Positions 1-10,650 of a stretch of 38,889 nucleotides of DNA are shown one piece after another. The DNA comes from Mastigamoeba balamuthi (taxonomy: Eukaryota > Evosea > Mastigamoebida > Mastigamoebidae). The notes below the pieces were generated by a model. The model ran no database searches, was not told the DNA's origin, and worked only from the letters and a program-made list of their open reading frames with translations. Each line of letters opens with the position of its first letter. Position 1 is the first letter of the stretch. A program made the position numbers and the translations under genes. Location of the stretch: contig CACRSC010000128.1 in NCBI GenBank assembly GCA_902651635.1, positions 1-38,889 of the forward strand, given 5' to 3'.

Positions 1-110
1 ACAGCGCGTCGCCGGCGGTGCTGCAGCTCGTGGCCGTAGAGCTCCCGCCAGCGCTCCCGGGCCCGCAAGGCACGCGCGCGCGCGCAGCCCCCCTCTGTTC
101 CCCCGCATGG
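1..110 (-). other. Possible terminal exon fragment of an upstream gene
   Basis: The reverse strand at the window edge reads as a charged, protein-like stretch (RERWRELYGHELQHRRRR). No complete splice sites or start codon can be placed because the window ends here. It could be part of a gene running off the left edge or simply GC-rich 5' flanking DNA of the DENN gene. Nothing is recognised by family. Confidence 0.15.
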
Positions 111-441
111 CCGCGCGAGGAGACAAGTGAATTTGGGGCAATTGAATTGTGGGCGATTGAATTGGCCTGCGCGGCTTGTCGGCGTGTGCGAGCGGGGTGC
201 GGCCAAGCGCGGGGGAGTGGCGCCCGGCCGCCCTGCCATGGAGGGAGAGCCACGAGCCAAGTGGGGCCTGCGGATGAATGCCGTGGCTGAGGGGCCACCT
301 GCGGGCTGCCCGTGCGGTTTCGCGGAATGTCCGCCCACATCGTTTGATTTGCGGGTTAATTTATGGGGAGCGGGGGCAGTGCTGGGGTTTTGCCTTTCGC
401 GCGCTGCTCCCTCTGACGACGAGGGGGCTCTCCCGCCGCAG

Positions 442-3400
442 GGCGCCTGGTCGAGTGCTTCTTCGTCGTGGCGTGCCCCAGCGCGGCCAACCAGCTGCGG
501 GCCGCCTCGATGCTCGCAGCCGCCGGGTCGCCCGCCGGCAGCAGCGTGGTGGGCTCTGCTCTGCCCTGCGGATCCCGCAGCAGGGAGGACTCGTCTGGCT
601 CGCTCTCCTCCTCAGACGCCCCGCCCTGCGCCGCTGCCCCGGACCCCTCGGAGCTGCGCCTGACCGGCGAGACGGTCCTCCAGTGCCCGCGGCTCTCGGC
701 AGACGACATCCCCGCTGGCATATGGGCCGTGCGCAATCGCCTGCGTTGATTCCCCCGAATTGAATTGCCTTGCAGTTCTGCTTCCCTCTGGGCCTGCGCC
801 TGCGGCGCGGCGAGAACCCCCCGAGTCCCTCGCTTTTCCACCTGGGGCTCACACAGCTGCAGGGGACAAGGTGCGCCCCCGCAGTCCGTGGCCAACGCTG
901 CACTCTTTGACTTTGCTCTGTTGCTGCTCTGCTGCTGGCGCGTTGACTTCCCTCACGCCAGGAAGTACGTCGCGTGCCTCGAGGTGTGGGACGAGGCGAC
1001 GCCCGAGGTGCAGCGCATCGCCTGGGAGATGCACGCGGCCTCGCGCCGCAACCACGTGTTCGCTCGCGTCGACACGGAGCGCTGGTTCCTCCCCTCGTGC
1101 TTCTGCGTCGTCACCCCTACGCCCTGCTTCACGTTCTGCAGGCGTGCCCCACCCTTCCTCTGCGCGAGCGTCTGACGGCTGCCCCCTCGCAGGGAGTGGC
1201 TGCGGCGATTCCACGACGAGGTGCTGGCCTGCGGGGCCGCGATGGAGCAGGCAGTGGGGAGCCTGCTGGGACTGCAGCCGCCCGTCGCCGGTGGCAGCGC
1301 GGTGGCCCCCGTGGCTGACGGCGTGGCGCTGGCGCCTCTCTGGGAGGCGCAGCTCGACGCTCTCCCGCGGCTCGACGCGCCGCTGCACACGCTTGTCTCC
1401 GTGCTCGGCGTCGACGGCGTACTCGCGGCGGTGCGCTGCCTTCTGCTCGAGGAGAAGACGCTGCTGGTCTCGGCGGACCTCACGCTGCTGGCCCTCGCCA
1501 GCGAGGCGCTGACGGCGCTGCTGTACCCGTTCCAGTGGGCGATGCCGTTCATCCCCGTGCTGCCCGACGGCCTCTTCGAGTACGTCTACAGCCCCATGGC
1601 GTTCCTCATCGGCATGCACGCCTCGATGCTCGCCACGCGCGGCGCCGCGCTGCCCGACGACGTCGCCGTCGTCAACCTCGACAGCGGGGCCGTCGCGGTG
1701 CCGCCCGGCGTCGCGCGGCTGCCCGAGGCCGCCGAGGCTGCGCTGCGCGCCGACCTCGCGCGGGCGTGGCGGCCCGACCGGGGCAACTACGACTCGCTGG
1801 CCTGGCGGCCCTGGGGTCCCGTCGCCCCAGAGTCCTCTGAGGACTTCAACGTCCTCGTGCGCTCGTGTTTCCTCAAGTCCACGTGCTCGCTGCTCAGGTA
1901 CGCTGCCAGCAACGCTACTGGGCGTTGAAGCAAGGGGGAGTCCACGCTGACTGTATTTCCCGCTCCCCGCAGGGACTACGTTGAGTTTGTGACGTACCTG
2001 CGGGTCTTCGAGACGCCGGTGACGCAGTTCGACAGCAGGGGGTTCTGCAGGGACAAGGGCGAGTCGCAGGGCTTCTTCACGCGGCTTTTCGAGACGCAGA
2101 TGTTCGTAATGTTCACCGAGCAGCACGCGACGATGGCGCCCAACCTCTTCGACGACCTCATCGCGGCGCGCTGCTGGGAGCTGCCTACGGCCCGGGTCGC
2201 CGAGCTCGTCAAGAACGAGCCCCTCAGCTCCGTCAGGGCCGACCTGCAGCTCGCGGGCCCCCGGGAGGCGCGCGGGGCGGCGGCGGTGGCGGCAGGGGTT
2301 GAGGGCCGGACGGCGCTGAGCCCCGACTACGTCGTGGGCTTCGAGAGGGCCTCCCTCGAGATAGCGCACAAGCGGTTCGCGCGGACGCAGGAGACGGCGA
2401 CGAGGTACGAGAGCAGGTTCCACCCGACGGCCAGCCCGCTCAAGAGGGTACGTGCGCCACCACAGCTGCCCCCCGCGCGGCCTCACAGCGAGCGCAGATG
2501 ACCAGCGTCATCGGGGGGCTGTCGGGCCTGGCGGGCCCGCCGGGCGTGTCGTCGCAGAACACGCTGATCGAGCGGGTGATGCAGCACGTGCTCAGCGGCC
2601 GGGCCGCGCAGTGCGCAGAGGTCCACGTGCTCAAGGGCTCGTTCATCAACGCGCAGCTGCGCATGCAGTGGCTGCAGGACGCCGTCGCCGCCAAGTCGCA
2701 GTCGCGCGTGGCCCACGTCTCGCCCGAGGCGCTCGACGACATGGCCGACATCTGCGCCGCGCTGCTGCACGAGTGCCTGCAGGCCCGCGACTACCACGCC
2801 GCCCGCAAGTGCCTCGAGCTCGGCGAGTCGTACTACACGTCGCGCGGCAACGCGGAGGACTTCCTGCGCCAGCGCATCTCGGGCGCCGAGATCTGGGCGT
2901 CACTCGAGTTCTGGGAGTTCTTCTTCGCCGAGAAGGCCAGGACCGTCCGCAACCTCTACGCCGACTCGCTGCGCGAAGAGTTCCGCAGGTGGGAGCAGAC
3001 AGACGCGGCGGGCAGGCAGGCCGTGGTCGAGCGCGAGCTGCAGTTCGTGTTCTCGCTGCTGGCGCAGACCGTCTCGAAGATGCTCGACATGGGGCTGCAG
3101 CCAGCGGTCATTCAGAAGTTCGCCACGAGGACCGCGGGCCTCGTGCGCCTCGACGACGGCAGGCGCAAGCGCATCATACAGCTGACCAAGCTCGAGGACG
3201 ACGAGACCCTGCTCGACTCGTTCGTGCGCGTAGAGCGGCCTTCGGAGACACCTCAGGGCGCGTGTGCCGCACCGCCAGCGCTTTGGCTCACTCCTCCGAA
3301 TTGCTCTGACGATTGAATTTGCCCGATCAGAGTGTGTCGACGCTCGGGCGATTGTGCTGTGGGTTGACGGCATCAAGACGCCGCAGACGCAGGCGGCATT

Positions 3401-3793
3401 GTCGCTGTGCCGCAAGAGAGCGGAGAGGCGCCACAATTTGATGTTCGGTACGCGCAACTCGCAGCTCCCCAGATTTAATTGAACTCCGAACGACGGGGGC
3501 GGGCAGTGTTCGCGAGCGCTGCGGAGCTGAAGGAGTGGCTGCTCATGTACGACCTGTCGTCCTTCGCCACGAAGCTGCGAATAGTGGCCAACGGAGCGAA
3601 CGAGCCGGCAGGAGGCAAGTGCTCGGCCTCGGAGAGGGTGCTGGACGTGCGCAGGGACCTCGGCCTCGTGTCGACCCCCACGCTCGTGTTCGGGACGCAC
3701 GCACCGGAAGACGGCGGCGCCAAGAAGGCCGGTGCGGGTGTCAAGTACACGGACGACATCTTCGATGTGACCAGCTTCGTGGAGAAGAAGTGA
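442..3793 (+). CDS. SBF/MTMR5-13-like DENN domain protein (5' end unresolved)
   Basis: Probable regulator of Rab or other small GTPases in membrane traffic, as known for DENN proteins. Exons by splice sites and phase: 442-728, 776-870, 962-1141, 1193-1897, 1973-2447, 2498-3229, 3333-3447, 3507-3793, giving about 958 residues. The first residues RLVECFFVVA match the start of the uDENN domain of SBF1/2, so only a tiny first exon is missing; it lies upstream or in an unplaced position before 442. The central DENN core is clear (LLLEEKTLLVSA, LYPFQWAMPFIPVLP, then PMAFLIGMH), followed by dDENN (1973-2447). Exon 2498-3229 resembles the alpha-helical domain shared by SBF2 and KIAA0513 (ARDYHAARKCLELGESYY, then IWASLEFWEFFF). 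No PH, GRAM or myotubularin phosphatase domain follows; the gene ends FVEKK-stop. The intron at 1142-1192 appears to use a GC donor. The 5' and the 3230-3332 junctions are the least certain. Confidence 0.85.
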
Positions 3794-4129
3794 TGCACCG
3801 CCAACAACCTTGTTAACACTTGTCTTATGATCAAATACTCGAAAAATGCAGGCCAGCTGCATTCTCAGAGATCCATTCATTTCGATATTCATTCACTGTG
3901 CCGGTTAATCAGCAACATGCCTCTCATGGCGAGCAGACGCCTACGGGACTCACCAAACCGAGATTCAACCATCCACCACGCCCCCACGAAGATTGGGGGT
4001 ATCATTTTGTCCTTTTCTCTGTTGCAGGTTGCTCAAACAATCCGGTGCTTGCGACGTTCCTTGTCTTTCTCATTCTCTTGCAAGCGCCCTAACAGCTCGA
4101 CTGAGCGTTCATTTTAAACAGCGGCAGCC
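3794..4129. other. Intergenic, no gene seen
   Basis: This stretch holds the 3' flank of the DENN gene and lower-GC sequence with no ORF resembling a known protein and no clear repeat. A pyrimidine tract ending in TTGCAG near 4020-4028 looks like a splice acceptor but leads into no recognisable exon. Confidence 0.4.
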
Positions 4130-4330
4130 GCCTGCCCACCGGTACCAGCAGGAGGTACACGTTGTGCCGCGCGGGCAACCATTCGTGAAGACCGCGCCAC
4201 GAGCGCGCGTCGTGCGACACCTCGTCTGGCACGGGCTGCGCAGTCGCAAACACTGGAGTGCCGGGGGACACGGGACGATGCTGCTGCCCCCTCACCGACA
4301 CGCACGCGGCGGGTAGCGGAAAGCACAAGC
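4130..4330 (-). pseudogene. Relic fragment of an IPT/TIG-domain gene
   Basis: The reverse strand translates to a degraded copy of part of the IPT domain encoded at 22274-23025. The shared landmarks occur in the same order: FPL, CVS, SPG, then EVSHDxRxW. On the plus strand the shared DNA includes GTGAAGAC, CGTCGTGCGACACCTCG and GACACGCACG. There is no start codon, the upstream half of the domain and the ubiquitin-like exon are absent, and the frame is not maintained into a full domain. It lies just downstream of cysteine-rich gene 1, whereas the intact gene lies just upstream of the near-identical gene 2, so it may be a leftover of a local duplication. Similarity was judged by eye. Confidence 0.5.
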
Positions 4331-4456
4331 TTCACCGATGGCCTTTCGAAACGGGACACTACTTTGTCCTTTATCGAACCCGCCTCGATGCTCATCAAGC
4401 TGCTGATTGAGCCAGGAATGAGGCCAGTGGCCTGCTCTGTTTTTATTATCTGATTC

Positions 4457-5281
4457 CTATGACTCCCTGTTCGACACACAATACCATCCTTTCACTTTTG
4501 AGGTCCAAATTTGCATGCAGATCCCATCCTCGTGGCAGTCAGAATTCACAACGCACTTGTGTCCCCAGCCGCATTTGGAGGGGCACACCTTCCCGCAGTC
4601 GACATCGGACTCGCCGGCATCGCGTACCCCGTTGAAGCAGTGGTCCTCGTTGACAGAGCCCGATGGCACGCCCTCGTTGGTGCTGGGATTGACGCACAGA
4701 CTGACATGCCTGGTGCCCACGCCAAGATGCCTGCACACCCCGTTTGCGGGGCAGTCTGCAGTCTCGGTGCACTCGAGTCCCCACCCGCACTTGGTGGGGC
4801 ACGCCTTCCCGCAGTCGACGTCCGGCTCGCTGCCGTCGCGGACCCCGTTGAAACAGCTCTCCTTGATGACCGAGCAGTCGTTGTTGGTGTGGCCGGCCCA
4901 GTTGACCCAGTCGCAGTCGTCCTTGGTCAGGCACCGCCTGTCGCCCATCCGGCACCCCAGCCGCTTGTTGTCCGTGGTCAGGCCCGGGTCGCACTCGGCG
5001 GTGCGCTGGCAGCTGTCCCAGCGCTTGGCTGAGCCGCTGCTGTGGTTCGTGGCGATGCACTCGCAGTTGCGGGGCTCGGGGGCCTTCTCGACCCAGTTGA
5101 CCCAGTCGCAGTCGTCCATCGTCAGGCAGCGCCTGTCGCCCACGTGGCAGCACACGGGCTTCCCCTGCACCGGCGTCGGGTCGCAGTCCGCGGTCGATGA
5201 GCAGCCCCCCCAGTGCGGCACGAGCGCGGTGCACGTCCCCAGGACGGCGAGGTGAAGAAGAGCGTGCAGCATGCGATACAT
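4457..5281 (-). CDS. Cysteine-rich secreted protein 1 (two GDRRCLT repeats, two DVDCG modules)
   Basis: Intronless, 274 residues, start at the first ATG of MYRMLH with a second ATG three codons on. A hydrophobic signal peptide covers about residues 1-19, and no membrane anchor follows, so it is probably secreted. Residues 27-75 and 91-136 are two related units: an N-terminal Cys, DCD or ECD, then (C)CHVGDRRCLTMDDC and WVNW. In the second unit the CC pair has become GC. Two further modules begin at C143 and C215 with CFNGVRD, each with DVDCGKxCPxKC. The DVDCG type of module is widespread in extracellular proteins; the GDRRCLT unit I do not recognise from any named family. Potential glycosylation site at N79 (NHS). 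Function unknown. All paired cysteines suggest disulphide folding in the ER. Residues up to about 237 are nearly identical to the gene at 21021-21866, but the tails are unrelated. Confidence 0.85.
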   Translation of the reverse strand: MYRMLHALLHLAVLGTCTALVPHWGGCSSTADCDPTPVQGKPVCCHVGDRRCLTMDDCDWVNWVEKAPEPRNCECIATNHSSGSAKRWDSCQRTAECDPGLTTDNKRLGCRMGDRRCLTKDDCDWVNWAGHTNNDCSVIKESCFNGVRDGSEPDVDCGKACPTKCGWGLECTETADCPANGVCRHLGVGTRHVSLCVNPSTNEGVPSGSVNEDHCFNGVRDAGESDVDCGKVCPSKCGWGHKCVVNSDCHEDGICMQIWTSKVKGWYCVSNRES

Positions 5282-5370
5282 GTGAGCACCACCTGATTTC
5301 AGTTTTGTTCTGAATGAAAAAGAACCCCGAGTTGGATGTGGTGGTTGTGTGGGTTTCGCGCGAGCTTTTT

Positions 5371-5397
5371 TGGCCCTATTGATGTGTCAGTGACGTG
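5371..5397 (-). promoter_or_regulatory. Conserved upstream element of cysteine-rich gene 1
   Basis: The plus strand reads CCTATTGATGTGTCAGTGAC followed by GTGAAG, about 90-115 bases upstream of the start codon at 5281. A near-identical block with the same spacing precedes the paralogue at 21866. It contains a TGACGT core, the half-site bound by bZIP/CREB-type factors in other eukaryotes. Function is inferred from conservation only. Confidence 0.45.
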
Positions 5398-5399
5398 AA

Positions 5400-6820
5400 G
5401 TTGTGGTTCCTTTGTTGCTTCCCTTGCGTGGGAAAGCAGGAATGCCCAGAGATCTTTGCGAAGAACAGACTGCTTGTGAGCTGCCACAGAATCATGACAA
5501 TATTGAAAACAAGAATATCTCACTCAAAACCCCGGGACCAATTTGGCTGCATCGCCAAAACTCCGAAATAGGGGATTCCCTTTATTCAACAGGTTTGCCG
5601 AGCTCAACCTCACAGGGTCTTATGGTTTGTCAATGCCCCAAACAGCCCCCAGACCCGCCGCCAGACTCAAGGTCAAATAAGCTGATTTTATGATTGGACG
5701 TTATGTGAACCCCCTCGTTAAAACTCCAGGCGAGAACTGCATATTCTGTGTGATAACTGAGTCATTTCGTCTGCATTTCCTCAGACCACATTAACATGCA
5801 CTTTAACACACGCCTCCATCAATAGGGGATTTCCCTCCCTGCCTTACGACACATCTATACTGACCCCCTCCTTCTTCCGATTCCCGTATCGGGCCTAAGA
5901 GTGAAGGTACACTGCCTTTAATTTCTCTTTCACCCTCTCACGGTTATCCCCCTTCATCTTTTCTTTTCTTTGCCAATGCTGTTCCCGAGAAGTCCATGAG
6001 AACCTCACTGAAGGCCTCGCATTTCCCCACTCCCCTCATCAGCCAGTCACCGACCCCAGTCCCTTATCATTCTCGTTAGCAGATAGCAGTAGCACAGTAG
6101 CAGGGCGCACTGTGGCAGAACAGTGAGCTGTGAAGAGCATGAAAGGTGTACTTTCAGCACGGACAGCTGCGAGAAATGGGTTAGCAGCATGAACTGTCTC
6201 CATGAACTTATCAATTAATTGTATCAGGCTCCCTTTGTAAGTGTATAGGTACTGTGCCCGTGTTGGTCACCTCTTCCAACAGCTCTGCACGCCCAGCCTC
6301 CAGGCAACGTGCCTCGACTTCTTTAAGCAGCACTGCGCAGAAGCAGATAAGACAGAGCCTGCTTGCAATGCCTGTCTGTGCCTTTATGGAGCAGGGTGTT
6401 TTTCCAAGTAAACAAAGGAAAAAGGCAGTCAATGACTCTGATCAAGCTGTGCATATTCTCTATCTGGCCGAATCACGAGGTTTTTGATACTCGAATCACA
6501 GGGTATATTTAAATCACAAATGAGTATGGTACGTGAGATGGCAGCAATCACCACAGATGCCACTGTGTGCAACAATGAACAACGTGAGGTCGATGCAGCA
6601 GCACGTGCGCCCTCCTCTCCAGCAAGTAAGAGCACATCAAACTCCGGATCGGTTAGTACCTGGCCAGAAGTACATTGAAACCTCTCTGTCTCTGTGCCAC
6701 AGACTCGAGGCCACTTTCAGTGAGATGGAACGCAAGGGATGGGCTTGTCAGCGTGGCCAGCCTTGTCTCTACAATCAACGAACAGCCAGACTTTGCAACT
6801 CCAATTCAAATCTTATTAAA
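5400..6820. other. Gene-poor spacer
   Basis: About 1.4 kb of moderate GC sequence without an ORF that I can match to a protein, without splice-supported exons and without inverted-repeat ends. Short open frames (for example 6211-6432 on the minus strand) have no recognisable motif. It may be old transposon debris, but nothing in it proves this. Confidence 0.4.
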
Positions 6821-6839
6821 CATTTGGTCATCGCTGCGA

Positions 6840-7170
6840 CTTTTCGCATGGAGCGATAAATCTTTAGCGATGTTTTTTCAGCGCTAATTTAGCGCTCCCA
6901 TCGCTAATTTAGCGCTAATTATAGCGCTAAATAGCGCTACATCGCTAATAGCGATTTTAGCGCTATATGCGACCTAAATTCAGCGTTATTGTTTTGTTTT
7001 TATATCGCTATGCATCGCTTCAATCGCTACCAGCGCAAATATTTGCGCTAGTAGCGATTGTAGCGCTTTTTTAGCGATGCACTTCCATCGAATGCATCGC
7101 ATGTAGTGCTAACAATCGCATGTAGCGAAAGTTCAGCGAATTTAGCGCATTTTTGCGATTATTCATCGCT
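6840..7170. repeat. Left subterminal repeat array of element A
   Basis: Dense alternation of AGCGCTA, ATCGCTA and TAGCGAT in both orientations, for example around 6875-6965 and 7005-7080. The array stops where the transposase 3' end begins. It is unusually CpG-rich for an otherwise AT-rich sequence. Relatives elsewhere in the window (15640-15805, 20478-20535) carry the same words with CpG replaced by CpA or TpG. Confidence 0.75.
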
Positions 7171-7215
7171 GAGGTCTGTCTTTTTTTTCCAAGTCAAACC
7201 TCTGTTTTGGCTTTT

Positions 7216-8383
7216 TTACTGGGGTGGTCTGGGAAACCAGGCCTCCCTGGGAATACGGCGCAGGGGGTTCTCACTGAGGTACCAGGCATCTAGGTTCGTG
7301 ATGATTGTTATGGCTGACCTCAGCAGGTCATTGCTCATCACCTTCTTCCCCTTGAACTTCTTGCCCACGATGTTGAATCGGGACATGAAGCCCAGGTAGT
7401 GCTCTACCCTGCTTCTCCAACGCCTGTGAACTCGGTTCCACTGGCGTTCGAACCTTGTGTACTTGAGTGCAGTTTTCCTTCGCCTTCCATTGATGGAGTC
7501 AAACAGAGAGGCGTGCTTGAAGGGGGTCAGCAGCTCACTGCTTGGGACACTGACATAGGCATTGTCTGCCAGCAGCCGTGTCCCTTGCAGTTCCATGCCT
7601 GGAGCTGAGCTCTGCCAGATCTTCAGGTCATGGCGAACCCCCTCGTACAACCCTTGAACGTCCATGGGGATGCCCTGGTTGTTGACCACCACCTGGATCT
7701 TCACCACGTGACCCTTGTACTTGCCGTTGTAGAACTTGTCCTGCTTCTTGCTGGGCCGTGAGATGTCAATGGCCTTGACATCCACAGACCCGTGGATCGT
7801 ACGAGACCAGGGTGGTGGAAGCCTGTTGGCCTCAGAAGTCCGGGCATTCCAGACACTCTGTGAAAATTTTCGAAAATTAGTTATCAGGTTGATGCATTTA
7901 TAATAAGCAATTGAATTGATAAATGCACGTTTTAAATTTTTACAATAAATTAACACACGGGTACATGCGTGCCCTGAAATTATCAATTGATTTAATGGTG
8001 AATTGATACTGATTTCATTCAGATGAAAAAAGTGTGTTGTGTGATGATTTTTAAGTGGGCCTTACCTCCATCTCGTTGACATGCTCTGCCAGGTAGAGCC
8101 AGCGTCGAGCCATCATGCGCCGGAAGTTGCTTGGGTCGGGAGCCTCCAGGGACGTCTCAGAGGCAAGCACTCCATAGCGTTTGAAGTATAGCAGCAGGTC
8201 CAGCAGGTCTCCCAGCTTCTTGAAGGGGGTGTCTGGCCCTCCATAACGCTGAAATACCCGTTCCAGGAATTGGACAGGGTATCCCCAGCGTGCTTTGGCA
8301 ATGGACTTGTGCAGCTTGTGCAGGAGACGCTGCTGCCTGGCAATTTTTGCAGCAATGATGGGGTTGTCCTGAGACTTGACCAT
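7216..8383 (-). CDS. DDE transposase of element A (PIF/Harbinger-like)
   Basis: Two exons, 8066-8383 and 7216-7857, joined in phase 0 by a GT-AG intron of 208 nt, give an uninterrupted protein of about 319 residues. The start is ATG of MVKSQD. The N-terminal exon is helical and basic and could be the DNA-binding part. The second exon has the spaced acidic residues of a DDE nuclease: SVDVKAIDI near residue 130, LLADNAY in the middle, and RSRVEHYLGFMSRF near the C-terminus, which is the DDE_Tnp_4 pattern shared by Harbinger and IS5 relatives. The first acidic position is chosen by eye. Transposase catalyses excision and integration of the element between its inverted repeats. It is divergent from, and 268 bp away from, the accessory gene at 8651. 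Exact superfamily (Harbinger versus another IS5-like eukaryotic group) is not settled. Confidence 0.75.
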
Positions 8384-8650
8384 GTTGGTTGACTGGACTT
8401 TTGGCGAGTGCAGCGTGTGTAGCGATGTATGCGCTGAATGCGTATTTAACGACTGAATAAATGAGATACAAGCGCAAAATGCGTTTTATGCGCATGCAGC
8501 GCGTGACGCGATTGACGCAATGTGACGTTGCCGTTTTTCTCGGTTTTTTCGCTTAAAATCGAGTCATGCGATGACGCACTTAGCCCGCTTTTTTCTGACA
8601 CCTTAAAAACACTCTCTACTCCCCCCTGCATCGACAAGCACAACTCACGC

Positions 8651-10263
8651 ATGTCTGCGCCTCCTCCTTCCGCCCCCCCGCCCCCGCCTGCGCGCGCCGT
8701 GCCACCCTCCCCAGCTGCTGCTGCACGGCCGTGGAAAGGCGACAGCCTACACACTCTTGTGTCGGCTGTCGCCGAGTACATGGCTGTGCTCTACAGCCCG
8801 AAGTTTAAATGGGAGCCGACTGACCGGCAGCTGCGTGCCTGGGCACTGCCGGTCATCTGGCGCGACGCCAAGGACCTGAAGGTGCGTGCTCCCTCCCCTG
8901 CTTCCCCTTCGTTCCCCTTCAGTCCCCTTTTTCCCCTGCTGTTTTCCTTCACTGACCTCCCCCCTCTCCCCTCCCCTTGCAGAATAGGCACAATTCATGG
9001 CGGGCGGGCAAGAAAGACTTGCCCGTCCCCGAATTGACAGAGGCCCAGATGCAGAACCTCGTGGAGGAGTTGGGCGGGGTGCGTCCTGCCCTCCTGTTGC
9101 CCTCCCTGCCCTTCATTCAGCCCTCTCTCATTTTTGCTATTTTTCCCAGTTTCAAACGTTTTTTCCCTGTCCCCCCCGTTTTTCACAGGTTTGGGCCCCT
9201 GGAAATGGGGGGTGCTGCCCCTGCAGCACCTGCTGCACCAGCAGCACCAGTGGATCTGGGTGGCAGTGTGGTTGCCGCCATCGTTGATGCACTACACTCA
9301 GGATTCCGGGAAATGACGGTGCGTTTTTCTCCCTCTCCTGCCCCCCCTCCCTCCTGTTTTTTCTTGCGAAAACTAACGGAAAATAACGTCACAGGAGCAG
9401 CTGAAGGAGGAGCTGTGGCTGCAACGCCGGCAGCAGCACAGCGACTACAAGTACCACAGGCGGGCAGTGCGCGAGGACAAGGAGGAGCAGGCGGCGAGGC
9501 GGCGCAGTGGCCGCCATCGCCGCCGGAGCACGAGCCCAAGCAGGAGCCCCCCCAGCAGCAGTGTGGCGAGCTCTACATCTGAGGAGGAGCTCACCTCGAG
9601 CTCCTCCTCAGAGGAGGAGGCCCAGGCCCCCCGCAAGAGCCTGGGCAGAAAGGTGTGTTTGCCCTCCCTCCCCCTCGTTCCCTCCTTCCCTCTCTGTACT
9701 TAGTGCTTTGAATTTTAAAGGGGGGTTTTTCTCCCCCGGAATTGTGTACGTTTTGTGCATAATATGCGTAATAATTATTTTCTTACACTTTTCAGTGGCC
9801 GGCAGCTGAGGCTTTGAAGAAAGCCAAGGCCAAGCCAGCCAAAAGGCGCAGGGAGGAGGTCTCTCCTCTCCGTGCCCTCGACCTGATCCGCAACCCTGTG
9901 CAGCACCAACGTGCTGCTGCCAGGGTTGCAGCACGGGCAGAGAAAGCAGCAGCCAAGATGGCTGCTGCTGTTGAGGTATGTCTCTTCCCCTTCTTTCCCC
10001 TCCTTGCCCTCTCCTGTTATTTGAATTTTATTTAACCTCACTTTGTGCAGGATGGGGCCCCTGAGGCCTCTGAGGCCCCTGAGGAGGAGCAGAACGAGCA
10101 GCAAGAGCAGCAGCAGGAGGACGAGGACAACATCATTGACTGGGAAAACAACGTGGCCCTTGAGAGTATGAGAGCTGAGGAAGTGCGGCGCCTCTCTGCT
10201 GTGCAGAAGAGGCGCCGCACCATGCTGATAAAGCAGCACAGTGCTGCAGACAATAAAAATTAA
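8651..10263 (+). CDS. Accessory protein of element A (charged, Myb-like position)
   Basis: Six exons supported by splice sites: 8651-8881, 8983-9078, about 9189-9327, 9395-9652, 9796-9975, 10051-10263. The introns are extremely pyrimidine-rich. Most junctions keep frame, but the join between exons 2 and 3 does not resolve to one phase with GT-AG sites, so that exon boundary or the copy itself may be damaged. The product begins with a proline-rich segment. A conserved-looking domain follows (KFKWEPTDRQLRAWALPVIW, then RHNSWRAGKKDLP), then an Arg/Ser-rich and Glu/Ser-rich middle, and a KKAKAKPAKRRR basic stretch that could be a nuclear signal. The tail is acidic and Gln-rich. In Harbinger elements the second gene is usually a Myb/SANT DNA-binding helper; I infer that role from position, not from a recognised domain. 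Confidence 0.6.
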
Positions 10264-10289
10264 AGGTTTTTACTAATTTATGGCTTTTT

Positions 10290-10636
10290 ATATTATTTCA
10301 ATTGAATAAATCGATTAAATCGCTAAATGCAATTCAATCGATTCAATCGCATTTAATCGATAATGTGTGTGAAGCACATGTTGCGCTACTAGCGTATGTA
10401 GTGCTAAATTTATTTCAATTGATTTGGGTTTTTTGCGATTAATACGCATATTGTGCATTAATCGCATGTAGCACAATGTAGTGCAATATGCGCATAATAC
10501 GCATGCAGCGCAAGATGCGCTAGCATGAATTAGCAATATACTAGTGCTAATTCAGCGCTAGAATTAGCACTGAAAAAGTAGCACTTTACGCGCAAATTTA
10601 GCGCTTCAGTGCATAAAACGCAGCGATGACCAAAAG
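10290..10636. repeat. Right subterminal repeat array of element A
   Basis: AT-rich sequence with ATCGATTAAATCG, TAGCGCAAGATGCGCTA and AGCGCTAGAATTAGC words, ending in CTTCAGTGCATAAAACGCAG and the terminal inverted repeat. A close but CpG-depleted relative occupies 14985-15335, ending CTTCAGCACATAAAACACAG. Confidence 0.7.
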
Positions 10637-10650
10637 TTTAATTATGTCTG

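Larger units (their letters stand above)
6821..10640. mobile_element. Element A: two-gene DNA transposon with TAGCG-rich subterminal repeats
   Basis: The ends form inverted repeats: the left end reads CATTTGGTCATCGCTGCG (6821-6838), and the right end reads CGCAGCGATGACCAAAAG (about 10619-10636). The matching part is TTTGGTCATCGCTGCG, and an adjoining TTAAAC/GTTTAA extends it. Inside both ends lie about 300-370 bp of dense short repeats built from TAGCG, CGCTA and AGCGCTA, the kind of subterminal array that transposases or accessory proteins bind in other DNA transposons. The element carries a DDE transposase on the minus strand (7216-8383) and an accessory gene on the plus strand (8651-10263), transcribed divergently. 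This two-gene plan is typical of PIF/Harbinger. The transposase reading frame is open, so the copy may be recently active. Confidence 0.7.

Noticed and set aside
849-2486. 545-codon open frame on the minus strand across the DENN gene
   Set aside because: It is Arg/Gly/Pro/His-rich low-complexity translation antisense to clear DENN exons and crosses their introns.
129-3320. Repeated ATTGAATT words in introns and flanks of the DENN gene, considered as a splicing or branch-site signal
   Set aside because: The positions relative to splice sites vary, and several occurrences lie outside introns, so a consistent role could not be supported.
4511-5255. Long open frames on the strand opposite the cysteine-rich genes (also at 21166-21912, 24375-24908, 29602-31461)
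   Set aside because: They mirror the GC-rich codons of the real genes, have no signal peptide or domain, and repeat at every paralogue; they are antisense shadows.
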